Of a DNA stretch of 37,843 bases, positions 24,477 to 33,910 are shown piece after piece. The notes beneath the pieces are model-generated. The model was not told the DNA's origin. It was given only the letters and a program-made list of their open reading frames with translations, and did not search any database. Positions within the stretch are counted from its first letter, which is position 1; every line of letters starts with the position of its first letter. The position numbers were made by a program, and so were the translations under genes. Origin of the DNA: an uncultured Lachnospiraceae bacterium (GTDB lineage: Bacteria; Bacillota; Clostridia; Lachnospirales; Lachnospiraceae); contig CADBFP010000019.1 in assembly GCA_902793995.1 (NCBI GenBank), positions 1-37,843 on the forward strand, read 5' to 3'.

Positions 24477-25269
24477 TTTCTATTTGTCCCCTGAAGGCCG
24501 TGTGCTTCGGAATGTCTATCACGCCATAACCGACTACTTTTCCGTTGGCATGGCAACGCAGTCGAGGTTTTATGAATTCATCATATAGATCTGTCGCGAA
24601 CTGATAATTGCCTGGTGAAACAATCTTTCCACGCAAATAACCGTTCATTACACCTGCCGCGTAATCAGCGAGCTGGATACCGGGGCTGTACAAGCTGTTT
24701 TCGGTCAAAACGCCCTGATACAGGTTCTTATAGTCCACAAAATCGCCGTGAACGGTAAACTCTCGGCATGCTGCTTTTATCTGTTTGAGCGTTCCTTCGT
24801 TAAGCTCATCCATTACAAAGGTTGCAAAATCGGCTGTGCCCATATCCATCTGGATTCGCTGAAACGCATCCTGCAGATGGCTTTTATAGACCGGCTCACT
24901 CCGCCATCCGCACGTTCGTCCTACGATATCCGTTACCGTAAACATAAAGCGTGTAGATTCTTTCCCGACTGCCGTTTCAAAAATCTTCCGATAGTATCCT
25001 TTCAAGCGATTGACCGGCATCCGTACGATCAAGTCATTCCGCGGGTTCCTTTTCATTATTCTCCACAGATCCGACCATTTGATTTCCTCATCAAAAGGGA
25101 TCTCGTACTCTCCAGCGATGCGCTGCATCTCAATTTGATATTGGCGATAATCGTCAATATCCATCAACACATTTGAACGTACATAAAACGGATGGCTTCG
25201 AATATGTGCATCACTTGGGCGACGTTGGTATGCGCCCGCTTCGTCCGTGAAAACAAAATAATTGCTCAC
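24460..25269 (-). CDS. DUF3800 family protein
   Basis: A 269-residue protein of the DUF3800 family, which has a predicted RNase H-like fold and is often found in defence islands and mobile elements. Characteristic acidic residues are visible: FTDEAG at the N-terminus (Asp9, Glu10), VMDEL (Asp154, Glu155) and the C-terminal QLADYAAG (Asp202). These could form a metal-binding nuclease site. It starts with GTG overlapping the previous gene's stop (GTGA), with AGAGGTGAG upstream. It is the last gene of the run behind hsdS. Activity is not established for the family. Confidence 0.8.
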   Translation of the reverse strand: MSNYFVFTDEAGAYQRRPSDAHIRSHPFYVRSNVLMDIDDYRQYQIEMQRIAGEYEIPFDEEIKWSDLWRIMKRNPRNDLIVRMPVNRLKGYYRKIFETAVGKESTRFMFTVTDIVGRTCGWRSEPVYKSHLQDAFQRIQMDMGTADFATFVMDELNEGTLKQIKAACREFTVHGDFVDYKNLYQGVLTENSLYSPGIQLADYAAGVMNGYLRGKIVSPGNYQFATDLYDEFIKPRLRCHANGKVVGYGVIDIPKHTAFRGQIETIFDT

Positions 25270-25856
25270 CCGCTCACCTCTGTCGCATTACTCTCGAGTT
25301 CCGCGATCGCGTAGTCACATACGATGTGGATAAACTCCGTTAGGAAATTGCTGTAACCCATGGATTCACTCTCGTAGAAATACCGCCACTCTTGAAAGAA
25401 ATTGCTGATTGTTTCCAAATTGGTTTTCATCGTCGCGTCGGTTTGATACGCCTTTTCTTTTATCTGGTTGGACAGGGCATCCCTGTGATTATCAGGCAAA
25501 GAGTAAAACAGCTTGTCCAGATAATGGATGCAATCGAAGGTTCCGGTTTCCCTCAGGATAAGTGCTTTCAGCGCTAACTCTGCCGCGAGCACACCGTTTG
25601 TCACCATGGCAGGCGTCAGAAATGGGCGTTTCCCTGCATCGGATTCCTCATGATACCGCTTCTTTTCCTCAGGATCATCGGGAATACGGCACCGTTCTTC
25701 AAGTTCGCAGAAAACGATGTAAAACGCTTTGCAGTCCAGCAGGACGCCACTGGCATCATACGGTTTCTGAAACAGAAGTTTCAGAAAGTCACAATCGGCA
25801 GCGTTATCGCAAGATTGGCACCTCTTCGGTTGTTTAATCTCGTATTTCTTTGGCAT
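25266..25856 (-). CDS. uncharacterised helical protein, possibly HEPN-like
   Basis: A 196-residue protein I cannot place in a named family. The N-terminus has four cysteines (CQSC...CDF region, residues 13-23 and nearby) that could bind a metal. The middle, VLAAELALKALILRE followed by HYLDKLFYSL (about 90-120), resembles the helix pattern of HEPN domains (..E..lKall...gH.l..L...l), but the RX4-6H RNase motif is not obvious. The second half is helical. AGGGG precedes the ATG, and the stop overlaps the DUF3800 start by four bases, so the two are probably produced together. Confidence 0.6.
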   Translation of the reverse strand: MPKKYEIKQPKRCQSCDNAADCDFLKLLFQKPYDASGVLLDCKAFYIVFCELEERCRIPDDPEEKKRYHEESDAGKRPFLTPAMVTNGVLAAELALKALILRETGTFDCIHYLDKLFYSLPDNHRDALSNQIKEKAYQTDATMKTNLETISNFFQEWRYFYESESMGYSNFLTEFIHIVCDYAIAELESNATEVSG

Positions 25857-25868
25857 TCCTATACCCCT

Positions 25869-26525
25869 TTATGAGTTGCGTTCATCTCTGTTCTGCTGCT
25901 CTGCATCAAATCTCGTTTTACTCTCCACAACAGCATCTAGCATTTTGTAGTGCAGCTTAACGAAATGAGAGAAAGCCTCCGCACATTCCAGTAACGGAGC
26001 ATTTCGCTTTTCAGGCAAATCATGACCGATCTGTAAAGCTATTTTTCCATCACTTACATCTGCCACAGTTTGGTAAAATGCCTTTTCGGACAGATGGACA
26101 AATGCACTGGCTTGATTATAGACCTGTGCAAAAACGGTGTCATATTGACTGATTGCATTTTTAAGATAGCCGTCTGTCATCCGATTTCCGGTAGTATCTC
26201 TCTGCTTGTTAATTGGCGTTCCGTCAATTATGCAATCAATGACCTTGGTTCTGTCCTCGGCGATGAAAGCCGCATACGTGCGCATGCAATTATCCATCTG
26301 TAAACGCAAAAGGGCACCTACACACGTCAAATTCCGTTCTTTCAGCAGGAGAATGATGCCATCGATCAAACGGAGACAACGATCCAACGAGGCGCAGAAG
26401 AAAAAATCATCTTTCGTTAAGGTTTCGCCGATAATGCCACTTGCTATCGTTACGCCTTCTGAGCGCATCATTTTAAGGGAAGCGATTATCTCATCTAATT
26501 TAGTTAAGTATTCCGTGTTGTTCAT
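25869..26525 (-). CDS. uncharacterised protein, DUF5677-like helical
   Basis: A 218-residue, all-helical, cytoplasmic protein. The stretch LDRCLRLIDGIILLLKERN...GALLRLQMDNCMRTYAAFI (about 47-88) resembles the DUF5677-type pattern of a helical bundle with conserved R and D, and AFVHLSEKAFY (about 141-151) has a conserved-looking histidine. Similar proteins occur in defence islands. The ATG is preceded only by a weak GAGTG. It lies 12 bases upstream of the next gene and 22 downstream of the coiled-coil gene, in the same direction. Confidence 0.55.
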   Translation of the reverse strand: MNNTEYLTKLDEIIASLKMMRSEGVTIASGIIGETLTKDDFFFCASLDRCLRLIDGIILLLKERNLTCVGALLRLQMDNCMRTYAAFIAEDRTKVIDCIIDGTPINKQRDTTGNRMTDGYLKNAISQYDTVFAQVYNQASAFVHLSEKAFYQTVADVSDGKIALQIGHDLPEKRNAPLLECAEAFSHFVKLHYKMLDAVVESKTRFDAEQQNRDERNS

Positions 26526-26547
26526 AGTAACACACTCAATAGGAACA

Positions 26548-26949
26548 TTATTTGCTCACCCATATTGTCGCTATCGGTCCCGCGATTGCAGCCAGCATTG
26601 CAATAAATGCAATAATCATCATAATAAGATTAGACCGCTTGCTTCGCTTCAATTCTTCTTTTGCTTCTTTGTTTGCTTCAACTTGAGTATCATACATTTC
26701 TTTTAGCTTTGCATAATTGTCTGAAAGGAGTTCGTTTTGCTTCAGGATGATCTCAATTTGTTGTTCAAGAAGCTGTTTTTGGGCAATACTCGCCTCCGCG
26801 CCGGCAACCATCCTTTCTTCTCTCTCGATTCTCTCTTGATTTGCCTGCGCGACAGCACGCAATGATTCCTCATTCCGGCGGCTTATTTCTGCAAGGGCGG
26901 ATGCACTGTTTGCTATAGATTGATTAAAACCACTAAAATCAAGTCCCAT
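26548..26949 (-). CDS. coiled-coil protein with C-terminal membrane helix
   Basis: A 133-residue protein with no recognised family. Residues about 15-105 are strongly charged and predicted to form a long coiled coil (rich in Glu, Gln, Lys, Ala with heptad-like spacing: NQERIEREE, QKQLLEQQIEIIL, NKEAKEELKRSK). A basic RSKRSN is followed by one hydrophobic helix (about 111-130), giving a tail-anchored protein with its coil in the cytoplasm. The ATG at 26949 has GAGG seven bases upstream; the in-frame TTG four codons earlier overlaps that site. It sits between the HEPN and DUF5677-like genes and could link the system to the membrane; this is inference. Confidence 0.65.
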   Translation of the reverse strand: MGLDFSGFNQSIANSASALAEISRRNEESLRAVAQANQERIEREERMVAGAEASIAQKQLLEQQIEIILKQNELLSDNYAKLKEMYDTQVEANKEAKEELKRSKRSNLIMMIIAFIAMLAAIAGPIATIWVSK

Positions 26950-26992
26950 AATATACCTCAACTCAAATCATCGCTCACTGTGAGGCGCTTGT

Positions 26993-27829
26993 TTATTTGG
27001 TTTGAAAAACAAGATTCTCTATATCCGGCAAATCTCCTAATTCTGCGCATCGTCTGATAATCCGATTGAGAAGAGCTGCTGATTCTGAAACAAGCTCATC
27101 TAAACTTCCCTTTATCTTTCCTCCATGAACGGCAGCAGAACGTGAAGAGTAAAGCTTTTTTGTTTTGGAAAAAAGTTCTTTGGCTACAGTGGGATCGTTT
27201 CCCGCCAAAAAATAAGCGATGTACAAGCTTATGCGGAAGCTTATTTCTGTGTTTGCTTCAAATAGAGCTTCTATCCCAGACCAAAGTATAGCCAATTGAA
27301 CACGAGGCATCGAATGCCATCTGTAACTTGCCATCGCATGAACTGCCGTCATGAAAGAATCCTTATCCAATAGGTCATACGCTGTAGCATAATTGTTATC
27401 AATCCAACTCAAGTCCTCTGCGTTCAGTTGATAAGGATCCGATAGCATTGCCCGAAAAGCATAGTTAGTTACGCTAATCTCTTCCGCACTTTCTAATTGT
27501 TCAACAGGCTTATTGCATTGGATATTACCCATAACCTCACAATGTAAAACGGCCCCTAAGAGCATACAGTCCCAGAGGGAATTCCATGCAGCACCTGCTA
27601 ATTGCTCGGCGTCATCCGCTTCGATTCGTAATTGTGATGCAATTGTCCTTCCGCTTACCGCTGCAACTGCGAAATCAACATCATTTTTCAACAGATCAGA
27701 AACTTTCCCATAATGAAATCCAGCGGTAACCGGCAAAAGAGAGACGGAATCATGTAGCTTTATTTCTTGTGAAGTAGCGATTCCGTTGATATATAGATAG
27801 GTCTCTGTGCCAGTGCCTGTTATTCTCAT
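26993..27829 (-). CDS. Apea-like HEPN-domain protein, candidate RNase effector
   Basis: A 278-residue protein. The C-terminal half has the pattern of the Apea-like HEPN domain: QLAILWSGIEALFE (about 178-191), then a helix pair with SFRISLYIAYFLAG, then KKLYSSRSAAVHGG (about 224-237). Arg230 and His235 make an RX4H motif, the RNase signature of active HEPN toxins. The N-terminal half is alpha/beta and unassigned. Its ATG has GAGGGA upstream and begins ten bases after the hsdS stop, so it is transcribed with the restriction-modification genes. HEPN RNases near restriction systems commonly act in abortive infection; that role is inferred here. Confidence 0.72.
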   Translation of the reverse strand: MRITGTGTETYLYINGIATSQEIKLHDSVSLLPVTAGFHYGKVSDLLKNDVDFAVAAVSGRTIASQLRIEADDAEQLAGAAWNSLWDCMLLGAVLHCEVMGNIQCNKPVEQLESAEEISVTNYAFRAMLSDPYQLNAEDLSWIDNNYATAYDLLDKDSFMTAVHAMASYRWHSMPRVQLAILWSGIEALFEANTEISFRISLYIAYFLAGNDPTVAKELFSKTKKLYSSRSAAVHGGKIKGSLDELVSESAALLNRIIRRCAELGDLPDIENLVFQTK

Positions 27830-27839
27830 ACCGGGTCCC

Positions 27840-29273
27840 TCATTTCATTTCATCGCACACGGCGAGGAGTTCGTTTACACGGTCAACGATACGCTGCTGC
27901 TCTGCAAGAGGAGGGAGCGGCACCATGAGATTAGTGACAGAAGTCAAGCTGAGATTTGCTCTGGCAGAATCAACGGATTTATCCGTCATATTCTTTATTG
28001 CTGCTGAACTATTCAAATACATAAGCAAATATGCTGTAAGTGAATAATTGACAAGTCGTATGATACAAACCGCTTGATTGATATTTGCATCAAGAACCTC
28101 TTCATTAAATACTGCTGTGCGACCTATTGACGCACCAACAATATTTGTTAGTAAATCTCCTTTACGTAAGATGGATGCGGGATGCATGTCGTTAAACTTT
28201 GCCTCCACATACTTGCGTTTTGCTAAAAGCATTTTCTCAGTTCCAACATTCTCGCTTGTAACAAAAAGGATTCCTTTTTCTTCTGACGTATAGGAAACAC
28301 CTTGCCATGAAGGTGAAGACCCTTTTGTAATCAACCGTGTTAAGTCGCCCAGTTTGCACCATTCCCACTCCTCAGGAATATCAAAAGGGATATCTTCGTC
28401 GATTATGGGTTTCAAGTCTTTTTCCCTATAGACCTTGCCTTCTTTGATTAGTCGTTCTTTTTCCGCGCGGATGCGTTTCAGCAGCTCGGAGGCGGGTTCG
28501 TCGGCAGGGTCGCGCTCGGTGAGCTTGCCCTGGATCGCCTGCTGTAAAATGGATTTGCGGAGCTTGTCCGGGAACTCGGCGTTCAGCATAGTCAGCCGTT
28601 CTTCTGTCTTGCCGTATTCCTCCACCAGCGGCATCAGTTCTTCAATCCTTGCGACAATGCGCTGTTGTTCGGCTATCGGTGGAAGCGGAATTAAACGCTG
28701 TTCGGTACCCGCCTTGGTAACATGAATCATAGCCAAGCCGTGACCACTTTGTTTTATTCTTTCCGTATCTGCGAGAAGGTAGTAATACAAATACTTTTGA
28801 AATACATGCGAAGAATGCACGATTTTCCATATATGATAATGGTATATAACCTTACCGCCATTCCAAATATGTGGACCAAATGAAGCAGACCATGTATAGA
28901 GTAAATCTCCAGCTTGGCAATACTTTTCTTTCTCAAATTCCAAATCAGAATAATACCATTGATGACTTGTAAATAAATTTCCAACTCTAAGAACAGGATA
29001 CTTTCCCGTCTCTTTTAGTTCCTCTTTACTATATGCTCTGCCATTGTAAAGTACAGCGATATTATTGACTCTAACCCATTTCCATGTTTCGGGAATGTCA
29101 AAGGGGATCTCATCATCTGTAATTACTGGCTCTTTTTTGAATAATCCATTAATCTTTTCTTGCAATATCTCTTTGAACAGATCTTCTGCAGAACCCTCTT
29201 CAAAGCGCTGTTCCACAAGTTTTCCTTGAACAGCAAGCTGGAGAATGGCGTTTTTCAAATCCTGCGCTGTCAT
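27840..29273 (-). CDS. hsdS: type I restriction-modification specificity subunit HsdS
   Basis: Determines the DNA target of the type I complex. The 477-residue protein has two target-recognition domains, each opened by the same phrase (IPFDIPETWKWVRV and IPFDIPEEWEWCKLG) and each followed by a conserved helical region: LIPLPPIAEQQRIVARIEEL in the middle and MVPLPPLAEQQRIVDRVNEL at the end. The two halves define a bipartite target. The true start is the ATG at 29273, overlapping the hsdM stop by four bases and giving MTAQDLKNAILQLAVQGKL; the open frame further upstream is only hsdM read in another frame. The first recognition domain is AT-richer than the conserved spacers, consistent with domain exchange. 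Confidence 0.95.
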   Translation of the reverse strand: MTAQDLKNAILQLAVQGKLVEQRFEEGSAEDLFKEILQEKINGLFKKEPVITDDEIPFDIPETWKWVRVNNIAVLYNGRAYSKEELKETGKYPVLRVGNLFTSHQWYYSDLEFEKEKYCQAGDLLYTWSASFGPHIWNGGKVIYHYHIWKIVHSSHVFQKYLYYYLLADTERIKQSGHGLAMIHVTKAGTEQRLIPLPPIAEQQRIVARIEELMPLVEEYGKTEERLTMLNAEFPDKLRKSILQQAIQGKLTERDPADEPASELLKRIRAEKERLIKEGKVYREKDLKPIIDEDIPFDIPEEWEWCKLGDLTRLITKGSSPSWQGVSYTSEEKGILFVTSENVGTEKMLLAKRKYVEAKFNDMHPASILRKGDLLTNIVGASIGRTAVFNEEVLDANINQAVCIIRLVNYSLTAYLLMYLNSSAAIKNMTDKSVDSARANLSLTSVTNLMVPLPPLAEQQRIVDRVNELLAVCDEMK

Positions 29274-30718
29274 GCGTTGCCCCCCAGTTTTGCCGTAATG
29301 TCTGCCAGAATACGGTCGATATTGGCGTTCAGTTCGGTGCGCTCCGTCTGATAACGAGCGATCAGGTCGTTCGGCTCCAGAATTTCTTCTTCCACATGGG
29401 GGAAGGGGCAGCACTTATCGAAATCATAGTTCAGGTCGCGCAGTTCTTCCACTGTATAGAAGCGTGCCTTATCAAACCCGTCCACAACGATGGGCTGCTT
29501 ATCCACCCACCATTCCCGCACGGGATCAAAGTGCTTATCCTGCATCGGCTTTGTTTTCGTGAAACTCTTGACACCTTCCGGATAATCGAGCCGATAGAAC
29601 CACACGCCACGGCTGGTGACGCCTTTCTGGAAGAACAGCAAATTTGTGTTGACGCTGGCATAGGGTTTGAAGACCTGCGGCAGACGAATGATCGTGTGCA
29701 AGCCGTATTCTTTCAGCAGTTTTTCTTTGATGGTCGCTTTCACGCCGTCGCCGAACATGAAGCCGTCCGGCAGCACCACGCCGCAGCGCCCGCGATCTTT
29801 CAACAGATTCATAATGAGCGCCATGAACAGGTCCGCCGTCTCACTGGTCTGAAACTCCCCGGGGAAGTTCTGTTTGACCGCCGCGTCCTCCGCGCCGCCG
29901 AAGGGCGGATTGGTGACGATTACGTCCACGCGGTCTTTTGCCGAGTAATCGGATAGCGGACGGTTCAGGGAATTCTGGTGGCGAATGCGCGGCACTTCAA
30001 TATCGTGCAGGATGAGATTGGTCATCGCCAGCAGATACGGCAGGGGCTTCTTCTCCCAGCCGTTGATCGTTGTTTGCAACTTTTCCAGCCCTTCCGTAGT
30101 TGTTACGCTGCCGAGATGCGCGATGGTGCTGGTAAGAAAGCCGCCTGTTCCGCAGGCGGGATCCAGCACCGTTTCTCCCAATTTGGGATTCACCATCTCC
30201 ACAATGAAGTTGGTAACGGGGCGAGGCGTATAGAACTCGCCCGCGCGACCGGCGCTCTGCAGGTCTTTCAGCATACCCTCATACAGATCGTTGAAGGTGT
30301 GTTTCTGCGTGGCATCAATGAAATCGACCTTTTCATTGATCCGGTTGATGAGCTGGCGCAGGTAAACGCCGGATTTCATATAGTTATTGATATCCTCGAA
30401 TATGTTGCGAACAACGAATTTGCGCATGTCGCCGTCGGACGTGTCGAGCCGCTTTAACTCACGGAACAATTTGTCCACGAAGGAAATCAGCGCATCGCCG
30501 GTGATACCTTCCTTATCCGCCGCCCAGTCGCGCCAGCGCAGCCCCTCGGGAATCACGCCGTGATAATCGGGACGGAACTCCCATTCCATCTCCTTTGCGT
30601 CAAAAGCTTTCAGGAACAGCAGCCATGTGATCTGCTCAATATACTGCGCGTCGCCGTTCAAGCCGGCATCCTTGCGCATAATGTCTTCCAGCGATTTTAT
30701 CAATGCAGACATTGCCAT
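29270..30718 (-). CDS. hsdM: type I restriction-modification N6-adenine methyltransferase HsdM
   Basis: Methylates adenine in the target read by HsdS and, with HsdR, forms the restriction complex. The 482-residue protein has the N-terminal helical HsdM_N region and an S-adenosylmethionine-dependent domain with motif I DPACGTGGF (186-194) and the catalytic motif IV NPPFGG (270-275). GGAGAA lies before the ATG, 12 bases after hsdR. Confidence 0.96.
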   Translation of the reverse strand: MAMSALIKSLEDIMRKDAGLNGDAQYIEQITWLLFLKAFDAKEMEWEFRPDYHGVIPEGLRWRDWAADKEGITGDALISFVDKLFRELKRLDTSDGDMRKFVVRNIFEDINNYMKSGVYLRQLINRINEKVDFIDATQKHTFNDLYEGMLKDLQSAGRAGEFYTPRPVTNFIVEMVNPKLGETVLDPACGTGGFLTSTIAHLGSVTTTEGLEKLQTTINGWEKKPLPYLLAMTNLILHDIEVPRIRHQNSLNRPLSDYSAKDRVDVIVTNPPFGGAEDAAVKQNFPGEFQTSETADLFMALIMNLLKDRGRCGVVLPDGFMFGDGVKATIKEKLLKEYGLHTIIRLPQVFKPYASVNTNLLFFQKGVTSRGVWFYRLDYPEGVKSFTKTKPMQDKHFDPVREWWVDKQPIVVDGFDKARFYTVEELRDLNYDFDKCCPFPHVEEEILEPNDLIARYQTERTELNANIDRILADITAKLGGNA

Positions 30719-30730
30719 AATGATTTCTCC

Positions 30731-33052
30731 TTACGCGGCGTAGATCGCCGACTCCAATTCTCTGATTGCCTCGCGGTATTTTGCAATTCCGCCGAAGATC
30801 GTATTGATGATATAAACCTGCGTACCGTACTTTTTGAGAGGATCGACCTTCAACACATCGACGTTTTCCAGATCGGTCAATCCACTATCAGCGTACTTTG
30901 TCAGCAACGCGTCGAGAATTTCCGCTGCTTTTTCTCCGTACTTGGTGAAATAGTTGCGTTTACGGACATGCTCCGCACGTTCTTTCCGCGTCAGCGGGGG
31001 CTGATCGAACACAATGTGCAGAATCAGGTCGAACGGGTCAAGGTCTTTCCCAATCTCATCGCAGAGATCATCGAAGAACACACCCCGTTTTTCCAGCTCC
31101 TCTACAACAACCTGTTTTCTGTCCGCATCGTTCCATGCGGACAGAAAATCGTCCAGTGAAGCATACTGATTACGGACATTACGCTTGGTGTAGTCGATCA
31201 GGCTTTCCGTAATGAGATTTCCGTTTTTGTCGAGATACTGAACATGCTTCTGCGAAACGGTGACCGGCGTTCCTCCAAGAACATATTTCGCCTTCTTTTC
31301 CCCGCCCGGCGGCACAACCTTTGGCGGTTTCTCAGGGCTGGACTCGGGCTTGTGGGGCTCATAATCATCCTGCTGTTCAATTGGCCCATCAAAGTCCGGA
31401 TCGTGGAACAGGCGCGTGACATCACGGAAATCGAAAATCGTGAAATACAGTTTGCCAAGATCCTCACGCACGCGGGTGCCGCGTCCGATGATCTGCTTAA
31501 ACTCCGTCATGGAACGGATATTGGAATCCAGAACGATGTATTTGACCGTCTGGACGTCAACGCCTGTGGAAAGCAGTTTTGAGGTTGTGACAAGTACCGG
31601 ATACTCTTTTTCAACATCACGGAAAATATCAAGCTGTTTAACGCCGTCTTCATCATTGGCGGTGATCCGCATCACGTAACGGTCGTCAACAGCGCACATA
31701 TCTGCGTTTTCGTTGATCAACGCCCGGCGCATACGGTCCGCGTGTTCCTGATCCACACAGAAAAAAATGGTTTTATCCATCCGGCAGTCGTGCTTTTTCA
31801 GATAATCGGAAACGGTTTTCGCGACCAGTTTTGTGCGCTTTTCCAACACGAGGTTTTTATCAAAGTCGGTAGTGTTATACACTCGGTTGTCGATGACTTC
31901 GCCGTTATCGTCAAGCTGCCCGTCATAGGGAACGAACCCCTCAATATCCCGATCAAAGAATACACGGATCACGCGATAAGGGGCAAGGAAACCGTCGTCG
32001 ATACCCTGTTTGAGGGAGTAGGTGTAAATCGGGTCACCGAAATAATCGATATTGGAAACAGCATTTGTTTCTTTTGGCGTTGCCGTTAATCCGATTTGCG
32101 TTGCGGTGTTGAAATACTCCAGCACCTCGCGCCACTGGCTGTCTGCTTTTGCGCTTCCGCGATGACACTCGTCTATGATAACAAGATCGAAAAATCCGGG
32201 GGTGAACTTTTCAAACAATAATTTGTTGGCGTCTTTGTCTTCCCCTGTCATCCCTTGGTATAAAGCAAGGTAGATCTCATGCGCTGTATCAAAGTTCTGT
32301 TTCGTTACCCACGTCATCTTGTCTTTGAACGGGGCAAAATCGTTTGTAAACGTCTGAGAGATCAGCGCCGTGCGATCCGCAAGAAACAAAATACGTTTTT
32401 TTATGCCCGCTTTCCAAAGCCGCCAAATGATCTGGAACGCGGTATATGTTTTACCTGTACCGGTCGCCATGACAAGAAGGATGCGGTTTTCGCCGTTGGC
32501 AATCGCTTCCACGGTTTTATTGATGGCGTTCATCTGATAATAGCGGGGTTGCTTGTCCGGGTTGTCAGAATAATACGGCTCGTCAATGATTTTATCCTGC
32601 GCCGGATTCACGTGCGTCTGGTCGTGGTACATCTGCCACAGCATTTCGGGCGAGGGAAACTCATCCAAAGACAGCGTTACTTCCACATCGCCTTCGGTAA
32701 TATACTTATTGTGAAAAACAAAACCGTCACCGTTGGATGAAAAGACGAACGGAATGTCCATCATCTTGGCATAGTTCAGCGCCTGCTGCATACCGTCGCC
32801 CATGGTGTGATTGTTGTCCTTTGCTTCCACAATAGCGATGGGCTTATTTGGCTTGTAGAAGAGAACATAGTCCGCCTTTAGCGGCATCTCGCGTCTGCAT
32901 GTCTTGCCCCGAGCGATAATACGTCCTTTGGTGATGGAGTATTCCTCTCTCATCTGAGAAAAGGAACTCCAGCCTGCCTTGACAATGGCAGGCGTAATAT
33001 ACTTTGTGCGAATATCGGCTTCGGATAGTTCTTTTTTATCAATACTTGTCAT
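30731..33052 (-). CDS. hsdR: type I restriction endonuclease subunit HsdR (EcoEI/EcoAI-like)
   Basis: Motor and nuclease of the type I system: it translocates DNA using ATP and cleaves unmethylated DNA away from the site. The 773-residue protein has an N-terminal nuclease domain with Asp61 (ADYVLFY) and EAK (76-78) in a PD-(D/E)xK arrangement, a superfamily 2 motor with Walker A MATGTGKT (about 195-202), DECH (about 294-297), LTATPKE (motif III) and IIGRGTRVRED (motif VI), and an EcoEI_R_C-like C-terminal domain. The ATG at 33052 is preferred because AAGGAG is seven bases upstream, too close to the ATG two codons earlier. It heads the operon; no convincing promoter was found in 33059-33178. 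Confidence 0.95.
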   Translation of the reverse strand: MTSIDKKELSEADIRTKYITPAIVKAGWSSFSQMREEYSITKGRIIARGKTCRREMPLKADYVLFYKPNKPIAIVEAKDNNHTMGDGMQQALNYAKMMDIPFVFSSNGDGFVFHNKYITEGDVEVTLSLDEFPSPEMLWQMYHDQTHVNPAQDKIIDEPYYSDNPDKQPRYYQMNAINKTVEAIANGENRILLVMATGTGKTYTAFQIIWRLWKAGIKKRILFLADRTALISQTFTNDFAPFKDKMTWVTKQNFDTAHEIYLALYQGMTGEDKDANKLLFEKFTPGFFDLVIIDECHRGSAKADSQWREVLEYFNTATQIGLTATPKETNAVSNIDYFGDPIYTYSLKQGIDDGFLAPYRVIRVFFDRDIEGFVPYDGQLDDNGEVIDNRVYNTTDFDKNLVLEKRTKLVAKTVSDYLKKHDCRMDKTIFFCVDQEHADRMRRALINENADMCAVDDRYVMRITANDEDGVKQLDIFRDVEKEYPVLVTTSKLLSTGVDVQTVKYIVLDSNIRSMTEFKQIIGRGTRVREDLGKLYFTIFDFRDVTRLFHDPDFDGPIEQQDDYEPHKPESSPEKPPKVVPPGGEKKAKYVLGGTPVTVSQKHVQYLDKNGNLITESLIDYTKRNVRNQYASLDDFLSAWNDADRKQVVVEELEKRGVFFDDLCDEIGKDLDPFDLILHIVFDQPPLTRKERAEHVRKRNYFTKYGEKAAEILDALLTKYADSGLTDLENVDVLKVDPLKKYGTQVYIINTIFGGIAKYREAIRELESAIYAA

Positions 33053-33178
33053 GCCCATACTCCTTACTGATACTTACTCTGCCGTTTTGCCAATCTCGCC
33101 ATTTGTCTTGGCTTATTATTTTCACTCTTTCCATGACTGAAAAAGACTGTTCAAATAAAGGCACTTTTTCCGTTGTAT

Positions 33179-33910
33179 CTACTCTCCCATCAAGAACATC
33201 ACATCATAGATCGGCAGATACGTAATCTTGCCGTTTGTCGTGATCTCGCGGGCGTTGGACAGAACATAGGCCTTTTTCACGTGATAATCGTCGTTCTTTA
33301 CGAAGGTGTTCAGCGCGCTGTGGACGGTGTAGTCCTTGCCGGACTTGACCTCGATGGGGACGGCGGAGAGACTGTCGTAATCGTCGATCAGATAATCCAC
33401 CTCACCCTTGCTGCGGTTATCGTAATAAAACAGCTTGCAGCCGTGAGCGGCCAGCTCCTGGGCCACCACGCTTTCATACACGGAGCCGAGGTTGATCCCC
33501 GTCTCATCGTCCAGAATCGCACGGATATTGCTGCCGTACAGAACGTCCGTCAAAAGCCCCACGTCGTTCAAATAGAGCTTGAGGAGGTTTTTCCCGACGG
33601 ACTGCGTGAGAGGAAAGACGGGGGTGGTGATCGCATTGACGTCCAGGACGATCCCTGCGGAAATCAGATATTCAAACTCATCCTGATAGTCGGAAAATCG
33701 CTTGCCGCGCTTGTCCTCGATATCCTGAAAAACCACCCGTTTCTTCTTGCTCTCCAGATTGGAGGGGATCATATCGTAGATCCTGCGGATCTTCAGCTTC
33801 CTGCTGCTGTCCGCCTCGTACTTTGACGCGTCATCAGCATAGAACGCGCGGATATCCCGATGGATCGTCCTGACCTTCACGATATTGGTGTCTGCAATAA
33901 AGGAGTTCAC
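33179..33910 (-). pseudogene. 3' part of a frameshifted AAA/DUF4143 ATPase
   Basis: 243 codons that continue the protein begun at 34512. It includes the region after the ATPase core and the DUF4143 domain, with a nuclease-like end: GSVYESVVAQELAAHG, then YYDNRSKGEVDYLIDD and PIEVKSGKDY, a PD-(D/E)xK-like arrangement (E-VD-...E-V-K). The first codon is the GTG inside GTGA at the stop of the upstream part. In intact relatives the sequence GG(M)P.AV continues without a break, and here the GCTGTGAAC that would encode A-V-N is out of frame, so a one-base loss in a G run is the simplest explanation. Translational restart at the GTG is possible but there is no ribosome binding site of note. Confidence 0.75.
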
